Source of the DNA: Verrucomicrobiota bacterium
GTDB taxonomy: Bacteria > Verrucomicrobiota > Verrucomicrobiia > Opitutales > Intestinicryptomonadaceae
Assembly: GCA_003343565.1 (NCBI GenBank)
Contig: QALA01000051.1
Location: 22,960 to 86,959 of the forward strand
Direction of reading: 5' to 3'
DNA: 64,000 bases
Shown here: positions 1-8,304 of the stretch, piece by piece
Position numbering within the stretch: the stretch's first letter is position 1
Layout of the letters: each line of letters starts with the position of its first letter
Translations under genes and position numbers: made by a program
Notes under the pieces: model-generated
What the model was told of the DNA's origin: nothing
The model's input: the letters and a program-made list of their open reading frames with translations, nothing else
The model's database searches: none

Positions 1-141
1 CGGAGTCTCAAATCCTCCCACGTCGTCGCCCTGCCAGCAGTGCATCGACAGCGGAATTTCTCCCAAAATTTCGACGGCCCGTTCCGCATCGACGCCGTAT
101 TCGGCGTACGCCTCCCTCGCATATTTAAAGTCGTTTGCCAT
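1..141 (-). CDS. rhaA: L-rhamnose isomerase, N-terminal fragment
   Basis: The first 47 codons of a minus-strand gene; the rest lies beyond the left edge. The translation begins MANDFKYAREAYAEYGVD and contains IPLSMHCWQGDDVGGFE, which closely matches the conserved N-terminal segment of bacterial L-rhamnose isomerase (SMHCWQGDDV). The enzyme converts L-rhamnose to L-rhamnulose in the cytoplasm, the first step of rhamnose catabolism. The ATG at 141 gives the usual distance to this motif. No clear Shine-Dalgarno sequence is visible. It is transcribed divergently from the glycerate kinase gene, with a shared spacer of about 177 bp. Rhamnose use fits the other glycan-degrading genes in the window. 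Confidence 0.88.
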   Translation of the reverse strand, partial: MANDFKYAREAYAEYGVDAERAVEILGEIPLSMHCWQGDDVGGFETP

Positions 142-318
142 GCGGATTGCCTATTCTGAGGACATGTAAAACTCAAGCTTTTTTCAATAAATTCCAATAA
201 AATCGCAAAAAAACCCGCGACGCGAATCGCCGCGAATAAAAAATGATTGAAAAAACTTGAGAAAATGCCATACCTAATGGAAACAGTTGCATAGTTGGAA
301 ACCGAAAAAGAATATAGT

Positions 319-1452
319 ATGGCAAAATTATCAAAATTTTTAATCGTTCCGGACAAATTTCGCACGTCGCTTTCCGCCAGCCAGGCTTCCCATGCCATAA
401 AAATGAGCGTGCTGGCGCACGACAAAAATGCCGTCATTTCCGAGTTTTCCATGACAGACGGCGGCGACTGTTTCGTGGATACGATAGCGCGCGCCCAAAA
501 CGGAGCCAAGATTATAAGGCTGAAAACCATAGACCCGACCGGGCAAACCCTCACGGCAAAATGCGCAATCATAAACGACGAATCCGCGCTGGTCGGCCTT
601 ACGGAGGCGTCGGGACTGAATCTCATATCTCCGCAAGACCGCAATCCCGGAAAGCTCACCACGATAGGCACGGGGGAAATCATATCCAAGCTGGTCGAGC
701 GCGGATACAAGACGATAACGGTGGGCGTCGGGGGATCGGCCTCCAACGACGGCGGAATAGGGCTGCTCATACCGATGGGATTCAAGTTTCTCGACGCAGA
801 CGGAAACGACATCGAGCCGAACGGCTTTGGGCTTGAGAAACTGGAAAAAATCGTCCCGCCCGCCAAGCCGATAAAGACCAAATTCACGGTGGCCACCGAC
901 GTCACGAATCCGCTCTTCGGGAAAACCGGAGCGGCCTTTCAGTTCTCGCAGCAAAAGGGGGCCTCGCAGGAGGACGCAGCACAGCTCGACAAAAACCTCA
1001 GAAAGCTCGCGCAGGTGGCGAAGAAATGCCTCGGCAAGAGCCTGCACGACGAGCCGGGCGCCGGGGCCGGCGGCGGATGCGGATACGCGATGATGACGTT
1101 TCTGGGGGCAAAGCGCGTAAGCGGATTCGACCTCTTTGCGAAAGTGACAAATTTGGAATCCCAAATAAAATCCTCCCACGTGGTAATAACCGGAGAGGGA
1201 AAGTTTGACGCCACCAGCGCGGACGGCAAAGGCCCGTTCGCGCTTGCGAAGCTGGCGGCAAAGCACAAAAAGCCCGTCTGGATTTTCTGCGGGGTAAGCG
1301 AGCTTTCCGAAAAGGACTTGGCCGCCTACAAGCTCGACAACGTAAAGATAGGGCAGATACTTCCGCTGGCTCCCAATCCGCTCGAAGCCGTAAACCGCGC
1401 CCCGCGCTTTCTGGCGCAGTTGACAAAGGAGTTCATAGAGCAGCACAAATAG
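319..1452 (+). CDS. Glycerate kinase (GckA/GarK-type)
   Basis: A 377-residue protein of the bacterial glycerate kinase family, which phosphorylates D-glycerate with ATP and feeds it into lower glycolysis. The N-terminus FLIVPDKFRTSLSASQ matches the family pattern PDSFKGSLSA. The glycine-rich segment VGVGGSASNDGGIGLL is the family's nucleotide/substrate loop, and DPTG and VTGEGKFDATSADGKG-like stretches follow in the expected order. Length matches the family (about 370-380). The frame is open from a TTG at 295, but the ATG at 319 begins the family alignment and is preferred. The gene lies 60 bp upstream of the ComM-like gene in the same direction. Confidence 0.9.
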   Translation: MAKLSKFLIVPDKFRTSLSASQASHAIKMSVLAHDKNAVISEFSMTDGGDCFVDTIARAQNGAKIIRLKTIDPTGQTLTAKCAIINDESALVGLTEASGLNLISPQDRNPGKLTTIGTGEIISKLVERGYKTITVGVGGSASNDGGIGLLIPMGFKFLDADGNDIEPNGFGLEKLEKIVPPAKPIKTKFTVATDVTNPLFGKTGAAFQFSQQKGASQEDAAQLDKNLRKLAQVAKKCLGKSLHDEPGAGAGGGCGYAMMTFLGAKRVSGFDLFAKVTNLESQIKSSHVVITGEGKFDATSADGKGPFALAKLAAKHKKPVWIFCGVSELSEKDLAAYKLDNVKIGQILPLAPNPLEAVNRAPRFLAQLTKEFIEQHK

Positions 1453-1511
1453 CGCGACGGCGCGGACGCCGCGCGCGGTAAAAGCCGCAAAAAAATCGCG
1501 CATCAACAAAG

Positions 1512-3044
1512 ATGTTATCAAAAATACATTCGGGCGCTCTTTGCGGCATCGAGGCGCTCCCCGTAGAAATAGAGGTAAATTCCGGCGAGAAGGGCGAGCC
1601 GAAAGTCTTTATAGTGGGCCTTCCCGACGCCGCGGTAAAAGAGTCCGTCAACAGGGTGTCGTCCGCGCTCGCCAACAGCGGCTGCCCCGTTCCGGCGACG
1701 AAGACGACGGTAAATCTCGCGCCGGGCGACCTGCGCAAGGAGGGGCCGATTTACGATCTGCCGATCGCCCTGGCAATGCTCGCGTCGGTGGGGAAATTGG
1801 ACGACTCCAAATTTTCCGAATTCATCATAGCCGGAGAGCTGAGCCTTGCCGGGGAGCTTCGTCCGATATGCGGGGCCGTATCGCTTGCGCTGCTTGCGCG
1901 ATCGAGCGGGAAAAGAAAGCTGATTCTGCCGGAGAGTTCCGCGCGCGAAGCCGCGCTGGTGGAGGGAGTGGAGGTGTTTGCCGCGCGCAATCTGTCCGAA
2001 ATAGTGGCGAGCTTTGAAGGCGGAGAGCCGCTTGAGCGCGCGCAATTTTCCCGCCCCGACAAATCCGAATGCCCGCGCGACGGCCTGCCGGATTTCGCCG
2101 ACGTGAAGGGGCAGTTCCAGGTGCGCCGCGCGGTGGAAGTGGCGGTTGCGGGCGGGCACAATCTGCTGATGATAGGCTCGCCCGGTTCGGGAAAGAGCAT
2201 GATAGCAAAGCGGATTCCCTCCATAATGCCGCCGCCGTCGATGGAGGAGTTTCTGGAGATACTCGGCATATATTCGGCCGCGGGGCTTACGCGCGGGCGC
2301 AAGACCGGAAGGTTTGAGCGTCCGTTTCGCGCGCCGCACCATACGATTTCGGAAGTCGGGCTGATAGGCGGCGGAACGAATCCCAAACCCGGCGAAATTT
2401 CACTCGCGCACAACGGAGTGCTGTTTCTCGACGAGCTTCCCGAATTTCACAGGAGCGTGCTGGAGGTCATGCGCCAGCCGCTGGAGGACGGAATTGTAAA
2501 CATATCCCGCTCGGCGGGCAAGATAACAGTTCCGTGCCGGTTCATGCTGGTCGCCGCGATGAACCCGTGCCCGTGCGGATTTTTGGGCGACAGAAAAAAC
2601 AGATGCCGCTGCACGCCCGCGCAGATTCAGCGATACCGCTCGAAAATCTCCGGCCCGCTCCTTGACCGCATCGACATACACGTCGAGGCCGCAGCTCTCT
2701 CGATAGACGAAGTTGCCAAGTCCGCGCCGGGCGAGACTTCGGAGCAAATGCGCGAGCGCGTAATGCGGGCCAGAAAGATACAGTCGGAGAGGTTTTCCGG
2801 GCTGCCGGGAACGACGCGCAATTCCGACATGTCGCCCCGCCAAATAAAGCGCCACTGCGGGCTCGACGCCGAACAGCAGTCCATTCTGACCGCGGCGATG
2901 GAGGAGCTGAACCTCTCGGCGCGCGCCTACGACCGCATTTTGAAAGTGTCAAGAACGATAGCCGACCTCGCCGAGTCGGACAAAATACAAACCGAACACC
3001 TCCTTGAGGCCATCAACTACCGGACCCTCGACAGGGGATTCTAA
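1512..3044 (+). CDS. YifB/ComM family Mg-chelatase-like AAA+ ATPase
   Basis: A 510-residue protein with the standard three-part layout of the YifB/ComM family. First is an N-terminal ChlI-like domain (about residues 20-140). Next is an AAA+ core with Walker A GSPGSGKSM (about residue 220) and a Walker B segment VLFLDELPEF. Last is a C-terminal Mg-chelatase-like domain with a CPCGFLGDRKNRCRC cysteine cluster, probably a metal-binding element. In Vibrio and Haemophilus, ComM is a hexameric helicase that extends branch migration during natural transformation. Most bacteria carry a homologue even without known competence, so its role here is uncertain. Length is typical. It sits 13 bp upstream of the permease start. 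Confidence 0.9.
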   Translation: MLSKIHSGALCGIEALPVEIEVNSGEKGEPKVFIVGLPDAAVKESVNRVSSALANSGCPVPATKTTVNLAPGDLRKEGPIYDLPIALAMLASVGKLDDSKFSEFIIAGELSLAGELRPICGAVSLALLARSSGKRKLILPESSAREAALVEGVEVFAARNLSEIVASFEGGEPLERAQFSRPDKSECPRDGLPDFADVKGQFQVRRAVEVAVAGGHNLLMIGSPGSGKSMIAKRIPSIMPPPSMEEFLEILGIYSAAGLTRGRKTGRFERPFRAPHHTISEVGLIGGGTNPKPGEISLAHNGVLFLDELPEFHRSVLEVMRQPLEDGIVNISRSAGKITVPCRFMLVAAMNPCPCGFLGDRKNRCRCTPAQIQRYRSKISGPLLDRIDIHVEAAALSIDEVAKSAPGETSEQMRERVMRARKIQSERFSGLPGTTRNSDMSPRQIKRHCGLDAEQQSILTAAMEELNLSARAYDRILKVSRTIADLAESDKIQTEHLLEAINYRTLDRGF

Positions 3045-3057
3045 ATCCGCCAAAAGC

Positions 3058-4410
3058 ATGGGAACTAAACGCCTTTCAAACTTTTTAGAGGCCGCCGACA
3101 AATATTTTGAAATCGGCCGTCGCGGCTCGACATTCGGAACGGAGGCCGTCGGCGCGCTGACGACATTCGCAGCGATGTCGTACATACTGATGGTAAATCC
3201 GGCAATACTCTCCTCTACCGGAATGGACAGAGGCGCGCTCGTGACGGTGACGGCGTTGGCAAGCCTGTTCGGGTGCGCCATGATGGGACTCTTCGCAAAA
3301 ATGCCGATAGCGCAGGCGCCCGCAATGGGAACGAACACGTACTTCGCGGTAATAATATGCGCCGGAATGGGGCTGACGTGGGAACAGGCGCTGGCGCTCA
3401 CGTTCTATAACGGGCTCGTCTTTCTGGCCATATCGGTCTCCGGAGTGCGCGAAAAAATCATACGCGCCGTTCCGCAGTGCCTGCAAGTGGGGCTGCAATG
3501 CGGAATCGGAATGTTCATAGCGTTCTTCGGACTCCAGCACTCCGGAATCGTGATTTCAAACGCAAACACGCTGGTGGGCATAGGCGACTTCGACTCGCCG
3601 GAATCGATGCTGACGCTCGTCGGATTCGCGCTCATGGCGGTTTTTGTCAGCAGGAATTTTCGCGGCGCAATAATTTGCGTAATACTCGCCCTGACGGCCG
3701 TATCGTTTTTCGTAACGGGCTCCGACGGCGCGCCGCTTGCGAAACTGCCGGAGTCGATAGTCTCCGTTCCGCACGGAATCTCCGAAACGTTTTTGAAGTT
3801 GGACTGGTCGTACCCGTTCGAGAACGCGCGCACGGCGATACCGGCGATATTCACGCTCCTGATTCTCGACTTGTTCGACACCATAGGGACGGTCGTCGCG
3901 CTCGGACGCCAGAGCGGACTCATGGGAAGCGACATGCGCATGCCGAACATGGGAAAGACTCTCATAAGCGACTCGTGCGCGACGATAGCGGGGGCGCTGC
4001 TGGGAACTTCCACCACCGGCTCCTACGTCGAGTCCTCCGCCGGCATAGAGGCCGGAGCGCGCACGGGGCTTTCCGCCGTGCTCGTGGGAGTATTGTTCGC
4101 GCTGGCCCTGTTTTTTACGCCGATAATATCGGCCGTTCCGTCGTTTGCGACCGCCCCCGCACTCATAATGGTGGGAATAATGATGATGAAGGGGCTGAAG
4201 TACCTCGACGCTTCGGACATGACGCAACTGCTTCCGGCGGTATTCTGCATGATGATGGTGGCGTTTTCCTTCAGCATTACCTACGGCTTCGCCTTCGGAA
4301 TGCTGTCGTACGTATTGTTGGAGACCTTCAACGGGCGCGGACGCCGCATCAGCCCGACGGCATGGATTATCTTTGCATCAATGACCGCATTCGTCGCAAT
4401 CAAAATATGA
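3058..4410 (+). CDS. NCS2-family purine permease (AzgA/GhxP-like)
   Basis: A 450-residue polytopic inner-membrane protein of the AzgA branch of the NCS2 family, which imports hypoxanthine, guanine or adenine by proton symport. Diagnostic segments are FGTEAVGALTTFAAMSYILMVNP near the N-terminus, AQAPAMGTNTYFA in the third membrane region, and LDLFDTIGTVVALG followed by a GTSTTGSYVESSAGI stretch that forms the substrate site in this family. The frame is open to 3004, inside the upstream gene, but the ATG at 3058 starts the family alignment. The exact purine cannot be read from sequence alone. No clear terminator follows; a long non-coding stretch begins at 4411. Confidence 0.9.
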   Translation: MGTKRLSNFLEAADKYFEIGRRGSTFGTEAVGALTTFAAMSYILMVNPAILSSTGMDRGALVTVTALASLFGCAMMGLFAKMPIAQAPAMGTNTYFAVIICAGMGLTWEQALALTFYNGLVFLAISVSGVREKIIRAVPQCLQVGLQCGIGMFIAFFGLQHSGIVISNANTLVGIGDFDSPESMLTLVGFALMAVFVSRNFRGAIICVILALTAVSFFVTGSDGAPLAKLPESIVSVPHGISETFLKLDWSYPFENARTAIPAIFTLLILDLFDTIGTVVALGRQSGLMGSDMRMPNMGKTLISDSCATIAGALLGTSTTGSYVESSAGIEAGARTGLSAVLVGVLFALALFFTPIISAVPSFATAPALIMVGIMMMKGLKYLDASDMTQLLPAVFCMMMVAFSFSITYGFAFGMLSYVLLETFNGRGRRISPTAWIIFASMTAFVAIKI

Positions 4411-4807
4411 CCCGAAACCGGAAATGCAAATAGTTCCCGTAGTATCGAAATAAAAAGCGGAACGCGCGCCGCGTCGAAGGCGGGGCGGACGAATTTTTCA
4501 ACCGGACACATCTTCGCTGCCATTCGGCAAAAGGCGCGTTTTTTCGAATCTTGGCAACGCGCCATTCGCAGCTTTAGGCGCCAAAATTTTTCGCATTTGC
4601 AAATTCGGCCGCGGCGTTTAATACGCGCCCTGCCGCCGCGACCGCAAAAAATTTTGCGGCGTTAAAAAAAACGTCCGGCGCGTTCGATACGTCGCAAAAA
4701 TCGGAAAATAATTTAAGGGCATTTCAGGACAACACGCCGCCGCCGTGACGCACAGCCCCCGCCCGTCCATGTTCGATGTTCGCGGCAACGCCCATTCCGA
4801 CACTTCC

Positions 4808-5343
4808 TTCGCACAAAGACAAAAATAAGGCCGGCAAGGCTGGAGGGAAAAATTTTTCGTTTCCCCCTTCCCGCCCGCAAGAGCCGAACGCGCAAAACAG
4901 CGCGGGAGGGATTTTAATTTTGGGATTTAAAACGCACACAAACGCGAGCCGATTCGATAGAACAAGCCCGCGAAAGTTATGCTTGCTAAAACGCGCCTTC
5001 CCAAAATGCGCATTCGCACAAAGACAAAAATAAGGCCGATAAGGACGGACGAAAAAGTTTTTCGCTTCCCCCTTCCCGCACGCAAAAGTCGCACGCGCAA
5101 AACAGCGCGGAAGGGATTTTAATTTTGGGATTTATAACGCACACAAACGCGAGCCGATTCGACAGAACAAGCCCGCGAAAGTTATACTTGCTAAAACGCG
5201 CCTTCCCAAAATGCGACTTCGCGCAAAGACAAAAATAAGGCCGATAAGGCCGGACGAAAAAATTTTTCGCTTCCTCCCTTCCCGCCCGCAAAAGCCGCAC
5301 GCGCAAAACAGCGCGGAAAGGATTTTAATTTTGGGATTTATAA
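4808..5343. repeat. 205-bp tandem repeat, 2.6 copies
   Basis: Three head-to-tail copies begin at 4808, 5013 and 5218, each with TTCGC(A/G)CAAAGACAAAAAT. Copies 1 and 2 are each 205 bp. Copy 3 is cut off near 5343 after the block reading TTTTAATTTTGGGATTTA. Copies differ by scattered substitutions, for example GGCCGGCAAGGC, GGCCGATAAGGAC and GGCCGATAAGGCC just after the start. Because 205 is not a multiple of three, no reading frame is kept between copies, which argues against a coding repeat. No function is evident. Confidence 0.9.
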
Positions 5344-5416
5344 ACTTTTTTAAAATTTCTTTCATAATTATTTTTGGTTAGAATTGCATATGACTGCCTT
5401 AATTTTACTATCCTAT

Positions 5417-5442
5417 AAAAAGGCGTTCGCACACGCGAACGC
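5417..5442 (-). terminator. Terminator-like hairpin (minus strand)
   Basis: A perfect 8-bp stem, GCGTTCGC / GCGAACGC with loop ACAC (5423-5442). Read on the minus strand it is followed by CC and five T residues (5421-5417). The shape is that of a Rho-independent terminator, but no convincing minus-strand gene lies upstream, so what it would terminate is unknown. Confidence 0.4.
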
Positions 5443-6268
5443 GCTTTAATCCCCGCGAATTTCCCGCAGCCTTTCCAAACGCAGCCGCTCCAAAGCAAAA
5501 ACATATTGAACGCTTCCCGTATCCCGCATTCCGTATTCCGCGTTCCAAAACGCCCCGTCAAACTCAAGGGAAACTCTCGCAAGATTTCCGCCAAAAGCTT
5601 CCGTCAAAATTTTCCCGAATTTCAACCCGACTTATGCCGGCCGTTTCGCATGGGACATTTTCGCCCACATTTATGTTATCCGATACCGTTTAAATAATTT
5701 CACAGCTTCCGCCCTATCACGGAAAACGCGCTTGAAAAATAACGGTTGGAAACTTTGCAAAATTCGCAAAATCCCCCACTGCGAACACCCCGTCCGCCCG
5801 CGCCAGCCCTCCGATAATTTCAAAATAAAATCAAAGCGGCTTTTACTAAGAAAATTCCGAAACGGCGCGAACAAAAACCTGCTCCCTTCAAATTCCGTTT
5901 TAGAATTTCCCCAATCCCGGCGCAGAATTTTTGCGGCGCAATCTGCGAAGACAAAGGAAACGGCGCCGTTATCTAAGAAATATCACATTCCCGCAACTTG
6001 CGACAAAATCGCCCGACAATTTCAAAACGACGCCAAAGCGTCTAACTTTATCTTCGGGCGACACGGAAACCCATTTCCCCATTTTTGCCGCCCGCCAAGC
6101 CGTGAGAAAATTTTTTGCAACGCAGTTATTAGAAGAAATTAGCCGAAAACCGGCCCGGCGCCCTTTCGCAAGATTTTCCCGCCCGCCTAAAAACCCTATC
6201 GCTCCATATACCAAAAACCTGCCGAATAAAAATATTGAAAAAAAAAGGCGAACTTGGGCAAAGAATTC

Positions 6269-6314
6269 TTGACAATGGGTGTAAATGGATAAAAATGGGG
6301 CAAAATGGTGAATA
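6269..6314 (+). promoter_or_regulatory. mraZ promoter with four MraZ-box direct repeats
   Basis: A perfect TTGACA -35 hexamer (6269-6274) leads directly into four 10-bp direct repeats: ATGGGTGTAA (6275), ATGGATAAAA (6285), ATGGGGCAAA (6295) and ATGGTGAATA (6305). MraZ of other bacteria binds TGGG-type repeats spaced by one helical turn upstream of its own gene, and this array matches that design. The -10 element is unclear; AT-rich sequence at 6288-6297 is the best candidate. The array ends 11 bp before the mraZ start, so a bound MraZ oligomer would cover the promoter. This suggests autoregulation of the dcw cluster. Confidence 0.8.
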
Positions 6315-6325
6315 TTTAGACGAGA

Positions 6326-6787
6326 ATGTCTGACGAAGATACAGATGGAATTTTCTATTCCGGCTCCTACACAAAGCCGCTGGACGACAAGCGCAGACTC
6401 ACGCTTCCGTCCAAATGGCGTTTCAAGGGGGACGACGGGGAAAGTTCATATCTTGCAATACCAATGAAATACGGCGCAATAACCGTGCTGCCGCCCGACA
6501 TGGTGAAAAATCTTCGACGGACAATTTCAAAAATAACTATGGCCAATCCGCTCAAGAGGGCCGCCATTTCCGAATTTCTGAGCAAGGCCGACAGTTTCGG
6601 GTGCGATAAACAGGGAAGAATAGTTCTCAGCGACACTCTTGTCGGATACGCAAAACTCGGCAAGGAGGCGTACCTCGTGGGCGTCGGAGCGAGTTTCGAG
6701 ATTTGGAATCCGCAGAGGCGCAAGCAGTGGATAGGCGAAATCGGCGCGGGCGTCGGGGACTCCGTTTTGGAGGAACTCGGAATCTAA
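6326..6787 (+). CDS. mraZ: Transcriptional regulator MraZ
   Basis: A 153-residue protein opening the dcw cluster. It has two AbrB-like swapped-hairpin repeats: SGSYTKPLDDKRRLTLPSKW (about residues 12-31) and the second around DKQGRIVLSDTLVGYAKLG. Both match the MraZ pattern of D-x-K-G/R-R then P. MraZ forms ring-shaped oligomers that bind direct repeats upstream of its own gene and usually repress the cluster. The direct repeats are present at 6275-6314. Length is typical (about 145-155). A gap of 180 bp separates it from rsmH, the longest gap within the cluster. Confidence 0.95.
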   Translation: MSDEDTDGIFYSGSYTKPLDDKRRLTLPSKWRFKGDDGESSYLAIPMKYGAITVLPPDMVKNLRRTISKITMANPLKRAAISEFLSKADSFGCDKQGRIVLSDTLVGYAKLGKEAYLVGVGASFEIWNPQRRKQWIGEIGAGVGDSVLEELGI

Positions 6788-6967
6788 AGGAGCCGCGGCC
6801 GACAAGAGAGATGAAAATCGGCAGACAATTTGAATTTGCAACGGAAGTCCGGCGCGCGGGAGGGATTTCCGGATTCGACAATTCCCCGCGCGGCGAAAGG
6901 GCATGCGCGCGGGCGACCGCGCGGCGGCAAGAGGAGGAGAAAGCGCCGGGAATCGGCGGACAGGGAA

Positions 6968-7918
6968 ATGCTTATCCGAGATGACAGGGTTTTAGAAGGC
7001 GCGCCGCCGTCCGGGCACAAGCCCGTACTGCTTGAGGAAACTATGCGCCTGATGAGCCCGTCCGACGGAAAGACATACCTTGACTGCACATTCGGCGGCG
7101 GCGGCCACACGAGGGCGATGCTCGATTCCGCGGACTGCCGGGTCATAGCCATAGACAGGGACGCGCAGGCCGAAGAGCGCGCGGAGCAGCTGGCCAAGCT
7201 CTACCCGGCGCGCTTTGAATTTCGCCCGCTGAAATTTTCTCAACTGGATAAAATACAAACTACCGGATACGCCGGAGTTCTATTCGACTTCGGCGTATCC
7301 TCCTTCCAGCTCGACGACGCCCGGCGCGGATTCTCCTTCATGCGCGACGGCGAGTTGGACATGCGCATGAATACCCGCGAGGGCATGAACGCTCTCGAAT
7401 ACGTCAATTCCGCGGACGAAGCCCAACTGCGCCGCGACCTGCGCGAATTCGGGGAGGAGCCGCGCGCGGGAAAAATCGCCCGCGCGATTGTCGACGCCAG
7501 GCGGAGCGGCGAAATACGCACAACCGCCGAGCTCGCCCGCGTCATATCGGAAGCCTCCCCCAATCCGCGCGGGAAAATCCACCCCGCGACGCGCTCGTTT
7601 CAGGCCATTCGCATAAGGGTAAACGACGAGCTTGGCGAAATAGAGACCGCCCTGCCCAAGGCGTTCGAGCGGCTCGAAAACGGCGGAGTGCTCGCGGCGA
7701 TAAGCTTTCACTCGCTTGAGGACAGGCTGGTCAAGAGATTTTTCAAAAAGATGGCCGGGCGGCCGGTGGACGAAAACGACAGGAGCTTCGCGCAGGACAG
7801 AACCGTCCGCGCGCGGCTTTTGACGCGCAAACCCGTGACCGCGTCGGAGGCGGAGGCCGCCGCCAATCCGCGCAGCCGCAGCGCAAAGCTCAGGGCGATA
7901 GTCAAGGACGAAAGATGA
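6968..7918 (+). CDS. rsmH: 16S rRNA (cytosine(1402)-N4)-methyltransferase
   Basis: A 316-residue SAM-dependent methyltransferase (MraW/RsmH) that methylates C1402 in the decoding centre of 16S rRNA. HKPVLLEETMRLM begins the family domain. The SAM loop is YLDCTFGGGGHTRAML, and GVLFDFGVSSFQLDDARRGF and AISFHSLEDRLVKRFF are classic RsmH signatures. The frame extends upstream to 6830, but the ATG at 6968 gives the normal family length and begins just before the conserved block. Its TGA overlaps the ftsL start as ATGA, indicating translational coupling. Confidence 0.95.
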   Translation: MLIRDDRVLEGAPPSGHKPVLLEETMRLMSPSDGKTYLDCTFGGGGHTRAMLDSADCRVIAIDRDAQAEERAEQLAKLYPARFEFRPLKFSQLDKIQTTGYAGVLFDFGVSSFQLDDARRGFSFMRDGELDMRMNTREGMNALEYVNSADEAQLRRDLREFGEEPRAGKIARAIVDARRSGEIRTTAELARVISEASPNPRGKIHPATRSFQAIRIRVNDELGEIETALPKAFERLENGGVLAAISFHSLEDRLVKRFFKKMAGRPVDENDRSFAQDRTVRARLLTRKPVTASEAEAAANPRSRSAKLRAIVKDER

Positions 7919-8286
7919 AGAATCCCAACGTAAAATACATTATGGCCATTGCGGGCCTGATCGCGTCGATTCTCGCGCTGAGCGCGTCCGGAGCGTTCGC
8001 CATTTCCATGAAGACCAGGCAAAAGGCGCAGATATCCGCAAGAATCCGCGCGCAGGAACGGGAAATATCCGACATCAAGCGCGAGACCGAAGATCTCAAC
8101 GTCCGCATAGCCCAGCAGGAAAATCCGATAATTTTAAGCCGCCGCGCCGGGCGCGGGCTGGCGCAGACGCACGTGTCCGGAACCGTGTGGATATACGAGG
8201 ACGCCGCCGAAGACAAAGTCGTATTTTCCGAGAGCAACAAGGGTGTAGTCTCTCTAAAAATCACCCAGAAAAACCGCATAAAATAA
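7915..8286 (+). CDS. ftsL: FtsL-like division protein
   Basis: A 123-residue bitopic membrane protein in the position always taken by ftsL, between rsmH and the transpeptidase gene. A short cytoplasmic N-terminus is followed by one membrane segment (about residues 8-30, IMAIAGLIASILALSASGAF). An alpha-helical, heptad-like stretch follows (KTRQKAQISARIRAQEREIS onwards), as in the FtsL/DivIC coiled coil. Sequence identity within FtsL is always low, so the call rests on topology, size and position. FtsL with FtsB and FtsQ activates FtsWI at the septum. It overlaps rsmH by 4 bp. Confidence 0.8.
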   Translation: MKNPNVKYIMAIAGLIASILALSASGAFAISMKTRQKAQISARIRAQEREISDIKRETEDLNVRIAQQENPIILSRRAGRGLAQTHVSGTVWIYEDAAEDKVVFSESNKGVVSLKITQKNRIK

Positions 8287-8304
8287 ACCGCGACAAGACG
8301 CCGC

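Larger units (their letters stand above)
4411..6268. other. Long region without a convincing gene
   Basis: About 1.86 kb between the permease and mraZ. Open frames here are short, overlap on both strands, have no recognisable motifs and an uneven composition, so none is called. The stretch is AT-richer than its neighbours, with many A/T runs beside GCGC-type words. It holds the 205-bp tandem repeat at 4808-5343 and a terminator-like hairpin at 5417-5442. A palindrome at 4642-4659 (CCGCAAA, four-base loop, TTTGCGG) has no adjacent T-run. It may contain a decayed gene or untranslated RNA, but nothing in the sequence proves it. Confidence 0.55.

Noticed and set aside
4642..4659. Palindrome CCGCAAA-AAAT-TTTGCGG as a terminator of the permease gene
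   Set aside because: It lies over 230 bp from the gene and no T-run follows on the plus strand.
4986..5306. Minus-strand open frames inside the 205-bp repeat with recurring PKIKIPSALFCA-type sequence
   Set aside because: The similarity comes from the DNA repeat; the unit length is not a multiple of three and no start or ribosome-binding site is conserved.
5732..6272. Overlapping plus-strand open frames of 100-136 codons upstream of mraZ
   Set aside because: They are basic, motif-free and overlap minus-strand frames of similar length; composition fits non-coding DNA.
6811..6984. A 57-codon open frame between mraZ and rsmH (ATG at 6811 with AGAGAG before it)
   Set aside because: It is Arg/Gly/Ala-rich, has no motif, overlaps the rsmH start out of frame and lacks any supporting feature; the gap is more likely a leader.
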